64,000 nucleotides of DNA from Verrucomicrobiota bacterium (lineage in GTDB: Bacteria > Verrucomicrobiota > Verrucomicrobiia > Limisphaerales > JAEYXS01): the NCBI GenBank assembly GCA_023431185.1, contig JAEYXS010000076.1:1-64000 (forward strand). The letters run 5' to 3'. Both the position numbers and the translations under genes were made by a program. The notes under the pieces were generated by a model that did no database searches, was not told the DNA's origin, and saw only the letters and a program-made list of their open reading frames with translations. Numbering within the stretch: the first letter of the stretch is position 1; every line of letters begins with the position of its first letter. Positions 40,201 through 47,900 of this stretch are shown piece after piece.

Positions 40201-41805
40201 GATTATGATATGGCCACCCAACGGACCCGAGGTGATCAAGACACTCAACCCCGCCCCCACCCGGACACTGTCCTCATACAGGATGTTAGTTCCGTCAGAA
40301 TAGGTGTCAGCCAGCAACACACTGGTCGAATGAGCACCGATGAAACGCTGGAGCGCTCCCTCGGCCAAACCAAGAACACCGGTCACATGGATGCTGCCCG
40401 GAGCTACCGGTGAACGGAGCGTGATGGAATCCCGGAAGGTATAGGCCCCCACCTCGATCTGGTGTCTGCCATCTGCCCGGCCGATGGTGATACCGTCATA
40501 GGTGCCATCCGTTCCGAACCCCGTATTGATGAGATCCAGTTCCGCCGGAGTCAGATTGAATGCCCCACCTGCCCCGGCCCCAATCCCTATGGTCTGGTCA
40601 GCCGTCAACGGTTGCACCGTGAGCAATGCGCCGGCCTCACTCCGCACTGGTGACTGGATGTCGATGGCCTGGGTGGTCAAGGTCACATCCCCACCCCTGG
40701 CATCAATCCCCTCGCCCGCCACCGTCAATTCACCCGCCAGATTCAGGATACTGACATCGCCACCATTGCTCTCGATGCCATCAACCGTAGCCCCATCCAG
40801 CTCTGCCAGGTAAACTCCACCGTTGGCCACCACGGAAAGATTATCCACCTGCGTATAAACCGGCGCGTCAGCCGCCCCTGCTCCGGCACCGGAATCAATC
40901 TTCAGGGTCTCCGCTTCCAAGACCAGCAGTTCACCCGTCGGTTGGGAAATCGACAGACCTTCCACCACCGTCAACTCGATTGAGGCCGCCGCCAACCCCG
41001 CCTGCAGGTCCAAGTCGTCCGTCGAAATCTTCAACTCACCAGCCAGCTCGACCTGCTCAGTCACCGTAACCGAGCCACCTTCTGCCGAAAGTTCCAAGCT
41101 CTCAAAACCGTCATAGCCTACAGCCGCCTCACCGGCTGCCTGGGCTTGATTGTCAGACAGGCTGACCGTTTTATCCGTCTCCACCAGTTTCAGGCTGTCA
41201 TTGCCCGCCCCGCCATGAGCGATCACTGCGACATCGACTCCGGCACCGATCTCCAGGATGTCATCTCCCTCTCCACCATCAAAATAGATACCGCTCACCC
41301 CGGTGAACTCCTCCGCCCCCAGCACCTGTCCATCTTGCAGGTAACTCACGAGATATTTGCCAGCGACTTTCTCCACCCGGAAATGTTCATCGTCCCCTGA
41401 GGTTGATGCATCAGAACGTGAACCTCCGTTTGCCCCGGAACCAAGGATTAGTGTACCTGCAGGAAGCTCATCAATCACCCCTTCGGAAGACTGGACCTCA
41501 GCCTCACCCAAAATCTGCAACCCGAGGCCCGTGACTTCATCACCACCAAGCTCCGCACTGGAAAGACCGGCGAACGCATTGCTGCTCCCCGGTGAAGAAC
41601 CCTGCCCCAAATCTGCCCCGTCAAAATTTTCCACCATCGACGCCGTCGTGCCGTTATCCGCCGACAGCGCACCCGCCGTCAAAAACGACGGATCTGCCGA
41701 CAGGAGCACTCGCTGTTCGAGCGACTCCAGCATAAAGGCACTGACTGTTTGCGAATGGTTCAAAGCAGAAGTAAAAATTGTGTCCCGTTGGCAGCTGAAC
41801 CGCAT
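25246..41805 (-). CDS. Giant LEPR-XLL surface protein with filamentous-haemagglutinin-like repeats
   Basis: 5,519 residues in one open frame. The N-terminus carries a LEPR-XLL motif (LESLEQRVLLSADP, residues 26-39), a marker of giant, probably exported proteins of Planctomycetes, Verrucomicrobia and Proteobacteria. A calcium-binding RTX-like pair follows (FDGGEGDDILEI, GGAGNDSL, about 170-205). From residue ~1,100 to ~5,200 the chain is built of about 18 degenerate units of ~230 residues. Each has the order: tandem beta motifs (GSGNILL, GSITVLANR), GTIDVEA.NGSITM.DGA, GGNIRYKA, V.VGGL.A..G.VS..AT.GSI.D.GD, LR..AG.G.G, ITVDTV..I.VNRV. This short-period Gly/Ser/Thr/Val pattern resembles beta-helical haemagglutinin repeats. 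Residues just before the C-terminus (GRIYYMQYSDDGINW...RFYRIFVMP) match an internal copy (YRLQYTTDFVTW...RFYRVAYE). Likely an adhesin; the ATG at 41805 precedes the LEPR motif by 24 residues. Confidence 0.88.
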   Translation of the reverse strand: MRFSCQRDTIFTSALNHSQTVSAFMLESLEQRVLLSADPSFLTAGALSADNGTTASMVENFDGADLGQGSSPGSSNAFAGLSSAELGGDEVTGLGLQILGEAEVQSSEGVIDELPAGTLILGSGANGGSRSDASTSGDDEHFRVEKVAGKYLVSYLQDGQVLGAEEFTGVSGIYFDGGEGDDILEIGAGVDVAVIAHGGAGNDSLKLVETDKTVSLSDNQAQAAGEAAVGYDGFESLELSAEGGSVTVTEQVELAGELKISTDDLDLQAGLAAASIELTVVEGLSISQPTGELLVLEAETLKIDSGAGAGAADAPVYTQVDNLSVVANGGVYLAELDGATVDGIESNGGDVSILNLAGELTVAGEGIDARGGDVTLTTQAIDIQSPVRSEAGALLTVQPLTADQTIGIGAGAGGAFNLTPAELDLINTGFGTDGTYDGITIGRADGRHQIEVGAYTFRDSITLRSPVAPGSIHVTGVLGLAEGALQRFIGAHSTSVLLADTYSDGTNILYEDSVRVGAGLSVLITSGPLGGHIIIQGGIINDIFVPGNLDGATLADALTENLTIDAGEGNVVIQGAVGSDVPLNNLTIVSAGSVTIAGSINITGTLRIIKATGLVHLNSSSGNLTAGAIDITSAANIIFEGSVTTTTAGPSLKVSTNTTDGTVTFKGAVNAAGNLTVSAAHTVLHTGVATVTGSISQVLGTGTTTYQAAVTANSINLSTVNVFFNASVSVANGSDIILTADEITFTGGAGSVTSAGIDTSTIYLRPTTSVVPIKLGISAGSNPGVLDLSNDDLAALNSRFKEVRIGWDGAATTPVALQAAALTAFTSGGADLAAALAQVVSPGSANDLIFTARTSGAIGNGILVRIEDDGSVTGNAATARYFEGTKILLIKVDLGATTALTVLTEVNNNTINNTTSLAYGAGLNPVIASAGTDYTGGAGTFATVISAKLAGGTDAAAATTILPISGSAVNDLSFLADSTGAAGNGITIALLHGNVNNVDAQYNAGTKVLTVTARLSPVFGEVAHTSLEIATAINAVVTFPLTASVVGAESQTSGDIEIGQSTISNPSLFYARSMTHLGDLTVTDKVTFKALYGGIDAPGIAQVNTTDLVVTATGEVRLNTNVSTLSASNAADGSIVITEASAITVNQLDTINGHASLFTTTGSITIASAGTGVVTSGGNVILRAADSIQQDDVVIADGGDITLQAVTGSVTMAAAASSTNDEGAIRYVAVTGLTLSVIDAGSGDVSLIASGGSISDQNGTTNNITASALRIETSGNVGSTTDALEITVTTVAGQAGGSFFLTEATGITVGSVSVTSHYWNSNLSQTDVTDVALNGLKTTANGAIVLDAVDGGVTVSQVVDANGTGNIRLTALGAGRDLTLNAAVTSGSGHITLLAGQSITQSAAGDVTTTGGTIDAEASTGSIGMVDGALSQSGGGNIRYKAATNVAVGGLNAGSGSISITATSGSITDAGDTHREAVGTALRLVAGTGVATGANALEITTGTLTASAGAGGIYLLEEDSVTVDTVGPISVNRVATDGTVSVPTQQTDAALSDLAATGVGNIVLRTTNGSITINEGTAPAGGVGVSTASGNILLQTLPFTGNDDDLILNAAVTSTSGNISLIANNSVTQAAAGDVQTGSTATIDVQAQNGSITMTDGATAVTGGGSLRYRAAVDVLVGGLSAVGGSVSILTTTGSILDNGDADKDVIATSLRLSAGSGAGNGANLLDVAVTTIAATAAGGGIFVADDDAVTVGTVAAITVNRVDLDGTTPGASQQTDSSLGGLTTTAGNGRVVLVTLNGSLLVSQAVTAHGSGNILLQANTSQIPVVVNDKDITLDAAVTSGTGRISVLANRHVIQNASGDITTTTANGTIDVEATTGSVTMADGALSSTTGGNIRYKAASSVSAGGMSAGAGNVSIVATAGSITDAGDAHKDVSGASLRLQAGNGIGATGNHLDTAVTVVAAQAGGGGIYLTDDDAVTVGLVSIIAVGRVQTTGSTLNQQDSALSGETTLSGNGNIVQTTLSGTLTVSQSVVAHGSGNILLAAGGTNADAVINNPVVSTSGNITITATRDITQGSTGDISTSSGTIDVEAFNGSVTMADGAKATTTGGGIRYQAKLDVAVGGLDAAAGKVAIKADRDIVDNGDSDKDVVASELWMLAGNGIGSNTGLLDITVTTLAAQAGAGGILVTEDTDLVVGSVTSLQVQRVGVDGDVDPYPTAPDTNLSGLLTNLSGGHIVVFTLNGKLTLNQIVSAAGTGNILLQARTTGANDKDVQVSAGVSSATGSITVLANRHVIQDPVGDLLTGGTGTIDVEAQNGTITMSDSGTDSALATTGGGNIRYKASINVLLGGLNAATGDISVVATTGSISDNGNTAIEVTGDEVRFVALVSVGSNTNHLETSVNELAARASSNGVYVTNAIAMAVDSVSQVAANRVQTTGGTLTEQDSAALSGATTIVANGSIAISTSAGTLTVNQVVTAFGTGNILLSTLGTGGDLTLNAVVSSTSGSISVLSFAGISQTAAGDITTGAATVDVEAMGGSITMANGALTQTAAGNIRYKASGSVAVGGLNATTAYVSITATTGAITDNGDTDKDVRAARLMMSAATAVGAATNHLDVDVTLLAGRVVGNVVGSGFFVADDNALTVDTVADITVNRVDSAGTTTGIAQQTDAAVSGVRVTGTGDLILVTLNGLLTINQTVAVDTAGNVRLSAQTTGSNDKDLTINAAVTTASGNLSAVANRNITQTLTGDLFAGGTGTIDVEAVNGSITVNANGSDSGSATTAGGSIRYKAATNVALTGLDATLSGFVSVIATSGSVTDNGDFVVDIKADKLRITAGVGIGTESNHLDTLVAVLAARATSGGVFVSDQTALTVDTVEAMSVTRVNTNATTTPINETVLEDVVTTAGDGHVVLIALDGTLTVNDGVSLDGFGVTAHGFGNVRLESKTTGSNDKDISLNAVVRSTGGRITVLANNSISQAAKGDISTAGTIDVQAQNGSITMTDGAIAQTTGAALRYLAAVNVVLGGLKAATGDVSVTASAGSITDGGDTDKEIIAGRARLVAGNAIGGGSTHLDLTIGTLAARAGAGGIFITEDNTLIVDAIGAITVSRVDTTGLVPINLNQTDAALTEVRTLSGNGSVVLITLDGTLTVNQSVVADGDGNIRLEARTSAANDKDVLINASVQTGTGDISVLANRIIDQSVVGDVSTVGGTIDFLAINGVITMSNGALTQSGGGNILYVAATSVTLGGLNATGGNVGVKATGGSIIDGGDEDKEITASAVRLEALTGIGASGNALDIAVAVVTARAGSGGIYLQEDNAITVDTVAVITVNRVDTDATTPIGLRQSTTVLSDLVTVSGNGNVVLQTVNGEITVNDGSTPADSAGIRADGSGNVLLEAKAVGTNDKDVTLNTGIFSVTGSITVVANRSLTQAAAATLSTGGTGTIDVEAGKGSITMINGARAVTAGGNIRYKAEVDVALSGLDAVTGSVSLIATTGFISDAGDTRRDVIATALRILAGNGAGTGNSLDTEVATLSAQAKGGGVHINELNDLIIGDVGVTVNRILSSGSPSSLEDILQSDVSTTSNNGSIVIVVAGNLIINDGTAGTAGVGVSADGSGSVALISNGSSTKITANTDVKSGSGSISVLASGDVELTAGADLQTAGTGTVDVQAGGSVLLSVTSNVTAVSGDIRVEAVVDVWLGGLISTGGDVGVTAVTGVITDRDADGNAGVVDIVANGLRLVGDDGVGSGTEAIEVTVAVLTARTLSSGGIYVRETGGLVVDDVAVSVNRVGVGGGTSVHPVVADTQSDVVSAAGGSIVIVVAAGNLVLHDGTANDDNVSVSAGGSGNVLLQTLAGSILADEDVKSGSGSISVLASGDVELTAGADLQTAGTGTVDVQAGGSVLLSVTSNVTAVSGDIRVEAVVDVWLGGLISTGGDVGVTATTGVITDRDGDGNAGAVDIVANGLRLVGDDGVGSGTEAIEVTVTVLTARTLSSGGIYLRETGGLVVDDVAVSVNRVGVGGGTSVHPVVTDTQSDVVSAAGGSIVIVVAGGNLVLHDGTAGDDNTSVSAGGSGNVLLQTLAGSILADEDVKSGSGSISVLASGDVAFTAGADIRTSGTGLIVVTAGTGSITQADASLFITGTGDITLTADDDVTLGGVNTGGNVSITATTGAIFDGGDTYVDVVANQLTLVAADGVASIETTVATLIAHVTDAGALIINETDAVVLSDVDTANGSITVTAGGQVTATDVVSLTDSDTNDITITTTAGGIVAGIINAGALGDINLTAFTTITDATGKITGDVLTVNAGGAATLDTTVATLVAHLTAAGNLVVTETDALILSDIDVANGSVLITVGGDLAVNDGTDNDGIGLSVTGSNHILLQSTGGSLTINADIRSGSGYITLLAGNALTMATGADVVTNGGVVDMEAGSGNFMMGDGATVVTGGGNIRVVAGNNAIIGLLDSRTGGAQSGWGKVYVSAVTGGISDAGNAGSTSVRVYGQGVILSAARSIGGISEPTYRLQYTTDFVTWTDLVTVSTGDTSVTYVDPTPADSRRFYRVAYETGGLIVSLRAPQVLVDRSVRLTWDITYTGAYVPVTKALVVETAVLAAESGTGSVVVNDANAVTVGDVTVAYQKVLSNGTLGTLTDDGVKSDVRTMTGNGSVLLRTLAGDLTITEGSTGAGAGVNAAGSGKVYLSASGSVLVQANILSGSGHLTMAAGSNVTMSAGTMLATTGGEVSVSAGTGSATVTNLLTGGGDVRVSAQGALTVSTISAGMGSVSLVAVAGSITDGTDAGANVTAAAVRLQAGGSIGALNDEFVLVTGVVAVQAGGVVRLGNTGDLVVASMAVTVNTVGANGGVTGVAETVLAGLTAGGSMVLVNTGNLTVDMASGVTGTGQVLLSATGSITVNSAVTLANGSLSLLAGSGVQLNALASVAGGTIEVVAQGGSISNAKLQTTGGNVRLTATGGVSLGVVDARSGGAQSTWGDVSVIAGGDITDADGDALVNIHGRNVRLSAAGSAGTLVPATADGIEVNALTAAVSAGGSVNVVAATGLILDTVNAVAVNRVGIEGLLSLNSDAGSLSGASASTGIVIRTLAGNLTVQTAVGNTGTGNMRLSAVGGDVTVNANVTVADGSLSLLASGSVTVAVGVVLNVTGGTADIAAAGGSVTLAGTVQTAGANIRIYAAVNVALALVDARTVGDRGGNALTNQITWGEVSVTAAGGSITDGSNDAAVDVYARNLRMTAGISIGVTGVNVVGIETMILALLAGTGGINVLEATNVIVGTVGGVAAGQVQEDGSVVVVADAANLTGAVKTGGSLNLDTANGSNIPGYPQFTILTVLNSGSTPNPITGLYEQRVQITNTSNSTIDAVRVAIGNLPVGVALAYPAGTLVDGRPYLMFNQTLAAGQSAVIVIEYRVPNVSLMPTAPVFEVDVVSVQAQPSLAGSTPVTVGVVIQRLENNRYQVTLPTLFGRIYYMQYSDDGINWITVLAPIIGTGNAVNWLDHGPSKTYPDPAIVINRFYRIFVMP
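29511..30872 (-). repeat. Two tandem, near-identical 681-bp units inside the LEPR-XLL giant gene
   Basis: Units 29511-30191 and 30192-30872 are 681 bp each (227 codons, in frame) and almost identical by eye. A partial third copy begins at 30873 and loses similarity after ~40 bases. All other units of this gene are strongly diverged, so this pair is a recent duplication or is kept alike by gene conversion. Confidence 0.88.
38690..39290 (-). other. Two copies of a small repeat domain shared with the neighbouring giant gene
   Basis: The segments starting NDLIFTARTSGAIGNG (near 39280) and NDLSFLADSTGAAGNG (near 38910) belong to the same ~65-90-residue domain found about a dozen times in the giant at 41955-64000. 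They interrupt the haemagglutinin-like part of the protein. Confidence 0.65.
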
Positions 41806-41954
41806 CTCTCATAGCGGGCCGAGTTACTGCACTCAAGATATTTCACCTGAAAAATGCATTTTACAGTCCGCCTTATCCTGCGCACCGCTTTTTGTTTTTT
41901 GTTCATGTTGCTCATCTTGCTTTTCATCAGGTGAGTTCGACCTTTCACCTTTCA
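41806..41954. other. Spacer between the two giant genes
   Basis: 149 bp between the stop codon of the upstream giant and the start of the downstream giant, both on the minus strand. It is more AT-rich than the genes. A 62-codon open frame here (41760-41948, Lys/Arg-rich start) has no family resemblance and overlaps the next gene. I see no terminator hairpin, so the giants may be cotranscribed. Confidence 0.5.
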
Positions 41955-44900
41955 TCAAGGCGCCCCGGTGGACGCCGATCCGATGAACCGGATGCGTGCG
42001 TCACCGATGGTGCTCATGATACCGACCACATACATCGCTCCCGGCGTCTTCGGCGACCGGATGGTCACCGAATCGCGGAAGGCATAGGTGCCAACCTGCA
42101 CGATATGGCGTCCGTCCATTCGGCCTATCGTGATACCGTCATAGCTGCCCTCCGTTGTATCACCGAAGCCGTTGATGATGAAATCAAGCTCGGTGTTGTT
42201 GAGGTTGAACACGCCGGTTGCACCCAGGCCCAGGCCGACCGTCTGGAAGGCATTCAGCGGTTGCAGAATCAACAGACCGCGTTGCTCATCGCTGCCGCCC
42301 GTCACACTGTTATACCAGCTGCGGATCTGCGCCTGGATGGTGATCAGATCCGTGGTCAGCGTGATGCTGCCACCACCGGCCTCGATACCATTGCCCGCGA
42401 CGATCAATTCACCCGTCAGGTTCAGTATATTCACGTTGCCGCCCAGCGTCTTGATGCCGCTGGTCGTCTCACCGGCCGTCACTACATCACCGATGGTCAG
42501 GCCGTCGAGTTCCACGATATACACGCCGCTCGTGTTGCTGTCCGTGCCGTCCGTGATGATCTCCAGCGTGTCCACGTTCACATAGACCGGGAAGGCTTCC
42601 GTGCCTACACCGCCGTTATGCAACACGCGCAGGCTGGCCGCTTCCAGCAACACCATCTGACCCAGGCCATCCGCCACCGAGGCCGGTTGCTCGACCATCA
42701 AAGTGTTCTCCACATCCAATACGATGGTGTCAGCCTTCAAGCCCGCTTCCAGATCCAGCGTGCTGGTCTTGATATGCAGCAAGCCATCCACCACCACCGG
42801 CGCCGTCACCCGCACCGTGCCACCTTCGGCCAGCACTTCCAGCTTGTTGAAGCCGCTGAAGTTCACCGGTGTCTCGCTGCCGCGTTGGACCGTGCCGTTA
42901 CCAATGACAAATTGCGTGTTCGCCTGTTCGACCAGCAGCTTCCGGTCACCCGTCGCTGACGCGTTGGCCACGAAGTTCTCGATCAGGTTGCCCGCATGCA
43001 GCACTTCATTTGCGCCAGCCGTGGTGCTGACCGCCATTTTCACCGTCACATCGGGGATCGTAACACCGGTCAGATCCAGCGTATCATCACCTTGGTCGGC
43101 CAGTTCCACGATGCTGTCCAAGCCCCAATTCTCGACAAGCACGTAGCGGTCATTGCCCATGCCGCCCACCATCGTATCCGGTGCCGTGCTGCTGATCAGC
43201 ACGTCGTTACCCGCACCACCATACAGGATATTGCCAGCCGTGGCTGAACCGCCCTGCAGGCGGTCATTCCCCGCACCGCCGTAGGCGATGACCTTCACAT
43301 CCACGCTGGCATCGATCTCCAGCACATCATCACCCGCACCGCCATCGAAGTAGATGGCCGCGATACCCGTGTAGTTCTCGGTACTGACCACGACCCCGTT
43401 CCGCAGGAAGGTCACCACATAGTTAGTGCCGACCTTCTTGACTTGATAATGCTCACCAACATCCGCCGCGCCGGTCGTATCCAAGCGATTCGCAGCGAAT
43501 CCACCCGCGCTCAGGATCAGCGTGTTGGCCGCCAGCACATCTTCCAGACCTTCCGAGGAGACCACCGTCCTCGGCGCCGTGATCTGTTGTCCCAGACGCG
43601 TGCCGGTGATGACCGGCGTGCTGCCGTTCACGCTCAGGAAGTGCAGGTTGCTCATCGTGCCGATGACATCAAAGTAAGTCGTGTCGGCGAAGGTGTTGTT
43701 ATCCAGGCTGATCGCCAGCAGCGAATCCGCGATCAACTGGTCAGCCAGGGCCGCGATGTTCGAGGTGCCACTGTTACCATCCATCACGAAGTAGCGCAGG
43801 TTGCGCATACCGACGGAGGCACCTGTGACCGCATCCGTGCCCGGGACAAGCTCCGTCAGGCTGGTGATGCTGTTGCCATTCAGGTTCAGGAACTGCAGGT
43901 TCGACAGGTAACGCAAGCCACGCAGATCACTGATACCGAGGTTCGAGGCATCCAACGTCGTGAGACGGAACAGGTCACTGGCGAAAAGCGTGCCGTGTGA
44001 CAGCAGCGAGCCGTCATACTTCTGCGTGATTGGCATGCCCAACGCACGGGCGATCGCCGCACGCAGACCCGGGTCAAAGATGAAGACCTCGACATCCACC
44101 GGGCGCGGCTGGATCACGGCGAACTCGGACTGATTCGGGTTCGAGCTGCTCTCGTTGCTGGCGATATCGCGGATCTCGAACGCCTCACCGATGAAGTAAT
44201 CCGTGCCGCTGCCGCCGAAGAGACTGTCTGTGTCGCCATTGCCGATGAGGATGTCCTCACCTTCTCCACCATTGATCGTGTCGCGGTCGCTCTGCGGCTG
44301 TGTCGCACCGGCGAACGGCACCCACGTGACCACTTGATAGAACAGATTACCATTCAGACCCGAAGCCGCCCGTGCGCTGCCCGCGTTGTTGAAATACACC
44401 GAGCGGCCGGAGCCCGTCAGGTTCGTCACCGGACCGGAGCCCAGGAAGTAGAGCTCGGATTCAGCCGCTGTCGCACCGACGCGGCGCACGCTCGAAGCGT
44501 TGTCGCGGAAGTAGAGCGTGTTCTGCACCACCGTCAGCGAATCGATCACACCACCCGAGGTGTAGATCAGCTTGGCCTGATAGCCTTCCGTGTCATCCAG
44601 GATGCGCCAGAGCTGCTCGCCTGCACCCGGAGAATCAACTACCAGGAACAGCACGCCTTCGATCTTCACACTGCGTTCCGTCGTGCGGCTGCCCAACGTG
44701 ATGTAGCTGGTGGCTTCCACGTCTTTCATCACGGTCACCGGGCCGCTGAAGTTCCGTAGGTATGCGGTGACCTGCGAGCCGTCCGCCTGCACATAGCTCA
44801 CCCACAGTTCATTTCCATCCGAGGTCGTTCCCGGAGTATGATCGAGGATCAGGTAGAGGCGTCCGCCCGCTTCCTGCGTCGAGCGCACCTTGCCCGCCAA

Positions 44901-47900
44901 CGTGCTCAACTGATGATACGCCACCGAGCCATCCGTCTGTTTCACGGATTTCCACAAGCTCGGCGTGGTGTCGTTGTTCGCCACGAAATACAGGGCATCA
45001 CCCACCGCTGTCAGATGCGAGACCGTGCCCGGCAACTCATTCTGCACTGCGATTGCACCTGTGCCCGCCGCACGCCAGAGTTCATTCACACCCGTGCTGC
45101 TGTTCTTCACCACGAAGTAGATCGTGTTACGCGTGATGGTCAGGCTATTCACGACCGAGGAGATCAAGGTGCGTTGGCTGATGTCCGCCGTCTGCGTCAC
45201 CGTGTAAACCACACCCGTGCCGTTGTTCAGGATCTCGATGCTCTGATCAATCGCACCGCTGAACTGGCCGGTCGCCGACAGAGCCAGCATCACTTCGCTC
45301 GCTGTCGTCACTCCACCCTGGATATCGATCGTCAGGACCTTGCTGGTGCTGTTGTAGCTGGCCGTGGCCGTGCCGTTCTTGATCGTGCCCGTATCCACCA
45401 GGCGGATGACAGCACCATTGTAATTCGCGCCTGTCAGACGGTCGCTGCTGACGATCAAGTCATTGTTCGTGCCCGGCAGACGCAACGCCACCTTGGCGCT
45501 GACACCCAAGATGCCGCCGCTGGAGGCAGTGGTCGTCTGGCCGGCCTCGATATCACCAGCACCCGTGTTGCCGCCGGCTTCGGCCGTATCCAACCTCGCA
45601 CTCCAGTCATTCAAGGCATCGATCGCCGCCACAATGGTCGCTGCCGTCGCCGTTATCGGACCAGCCGTATTGCCGATCCACACCGTGATGCCAGCACCAT
45701 TGTAATCCGCGATCACCTCACCGTCGGCTAAGCCCATTCCCACCGGCGCCACCAAGAATTGCAGCGTCTTGCCGTTCCAACTCGCGCCATCCACTTCAGC
45801 CTCGATGATGATGTCGTTGTCGCCACCCGCCGGCTGGAGGGTGAAGCGTGCCGTCGCCCCATTCACACCGCCAGTGACCGTCGCCTCGACCTGCGTGAAG
45901 AGCGCCGTGCCCGAGCCATTGATCAGCACACTGAAGCCATACAGAGTTTCGATGGCGGTCTTGATCGTGTTCGCCGTGGTGTGCTCCATGCTGATACGCA
46001 CGGTCAGCACATTCTCGGTAAAGCTCGCCGTTGCGATATTGCTCGAGATGGTGCTGTCATTCACCAGGCGCACCTGGAACTGCGCGCCCACCGTCAACAG
46101 ATCGGCCTCACCGGTCAGCGTGGCACTGAAGATCGTGCCCGTTACCGTGCCATCCGTGCGCCAGAGCTCGTAAGCTCCTGCATTGCGCACCGTCAGGTAG
46201 AGCACGCCATTGGCCGCACCCAGCAGATCTGGCGCGCTGGTACCCACCGGCAGCGAGGTGATGAGGACACCCGCCTCACCGCTGCCCGAGTTGGCCGCGG
46301 CCCAGTTGCTCTTCCACAATTCCACACGGTTGGAGGTCGTGTTATGCACCGCGTAGTAGAGGTAGCCGTTCAGGCTCGCTACCGTACCAGCCTGCTGGCC
46401 ACCGCTGAAGATGTCCGCGATGGACGGCGCGTTGACCGTCATACCTTCGCTGTAGCGCAGGCTGCCCGCATCCGAGAAGTAGAGGCGGCCCACTGCTGCC
46501 GTGAAATTGGCCGCCGAGGTCAGCGTATTCGTCACCACCTTGACCGTCATCACCGCGCGCCAATCGGACAGCAGGTTGACGGCTGCCACAACCTGCTCCG
46601 CCGTCGTCACCCCGCTGTTCACGCGGATGGTCAACGTGGTGCCGTCGTAGCTGGCCGTAGCGGATTCATCTGTGATAGATGCATCATCCACGATCGTGAT
46701 GTTCTTGCCATTCCAACCCGCACCGGCCGTCTTGCTCTCGATCAGGATGTCATTGTTATCACCCGCTGGCGCCAGAACCGCATAAGCCACATTCACCAAA
46801 TCACCGCCAGCCGTATTCACACCCGTGACCGGAGTAGTTATCAGGCCGGCACCGTTATCGGACACCATCAGCGTGGTCGTACCCACCATGAAGAACAGGC
46901 GGTTACCCACCACTGTCAGGTTGCTGACTGTGCTGGTGAAGATGTCGCCCGTGACACTGGCGGCCACACCGTTGCTGATGTGCCAGATCTCGGTGCCGCC
47001 GCTGACCGATTTCACGAACATCAGCTTGCCACCCACATTCGTGAGCTTGGTCGCACCGGCGATGCTTGCACCAGCCGCATCCAGAACTTCAACCGCATTG
47101 TTACCCACTGCACGCCAGAGCTTGTTGCTGTCCGTCAGATACATGATGCCGTTGACATCCACGATCTCCGTGGCCGTCGGCAACGTGCGACCATCCGGAG
47201 TAGTTATGACACCCGGCGTGGTCTCGCCAAACGGACTGTAGATGCGCAGGAAGTAGGTGCCCGCACGGACATTGCGCAGGTCGATCAGTGAGAGACCTTC
47301 GGCCACCCGACGGCCATCCTCAGTATAGAGGTCAGCCAGCACGCCCAACTGCTCTGCCGTGCGCACTTCGAGCCAGCTGCCTTCGCTCGGATTATCGCGC
47401 AGACTCAGGATGGAGAACTCTTCGGCGAGGCCGGACAACCGCACCGTGATGCGGGTGAAGCCGCGTTGCAGTGCCAGGCGCACCGCATCCGTCAGATCCA
47501 CCGCCGAGGCACCTGCTTGCGAGATGCCTGAGAAGATCACTTGCAATTGCGTGCCATCACCGGCGGTCACATTGCCATCACCTTCGACGCCCAAGAGTTC
47601 CCACTTGAAGGACGGTAGACTGCCTTCTGAAAGCGTATCAAGTTGCACCGCGGTGGTGCCGGAAACGCGCCAGAGTTCCTTATCCGGCATCGTGAAGGTC
47701 ACGAAATTACCGGTCGTCTTCAATCCGGTCGGATTAGCCAGCTCGGTGCTGTCTGTGCGGCGGATCTCCGTGCGGGATGTACCGTTGTAGAGATAGAGAC
47801 GGTTCACTCCACCACGATTATCACCCGATGTGTAATAGACATTAGTCGCACCAGCAGCCGCCAGTTCCTTGATCGTCTCACCAGCATGGATGGTGGCTGC

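Noticed and set aside
25243..41400. Dozens of long plus-strand frames opposite the LEPR-XLL giant, up to 559 codons (38734-40413)
   Set aside because: Stop-poor antisense frames result from the GC-rich, Gly/Thr/Val-rich repeats of the real gene; they carry no recognisable domains or starts.
25246..41805. Reading the haemagglutinin-like repeats as a CRISPR or tandem non-coding array
   Set aside because: The frame is open throughout, the units are multiples of three, and variation is at codon level, so it is protein-coding.
41760..41948. 62-codon frame between the giant genes
   Set aside because: Overlaps the start of the LEPR-XLL gene and is not a continuation of the truncated domain; I tested this reading because the upstream giant stops abruptly.
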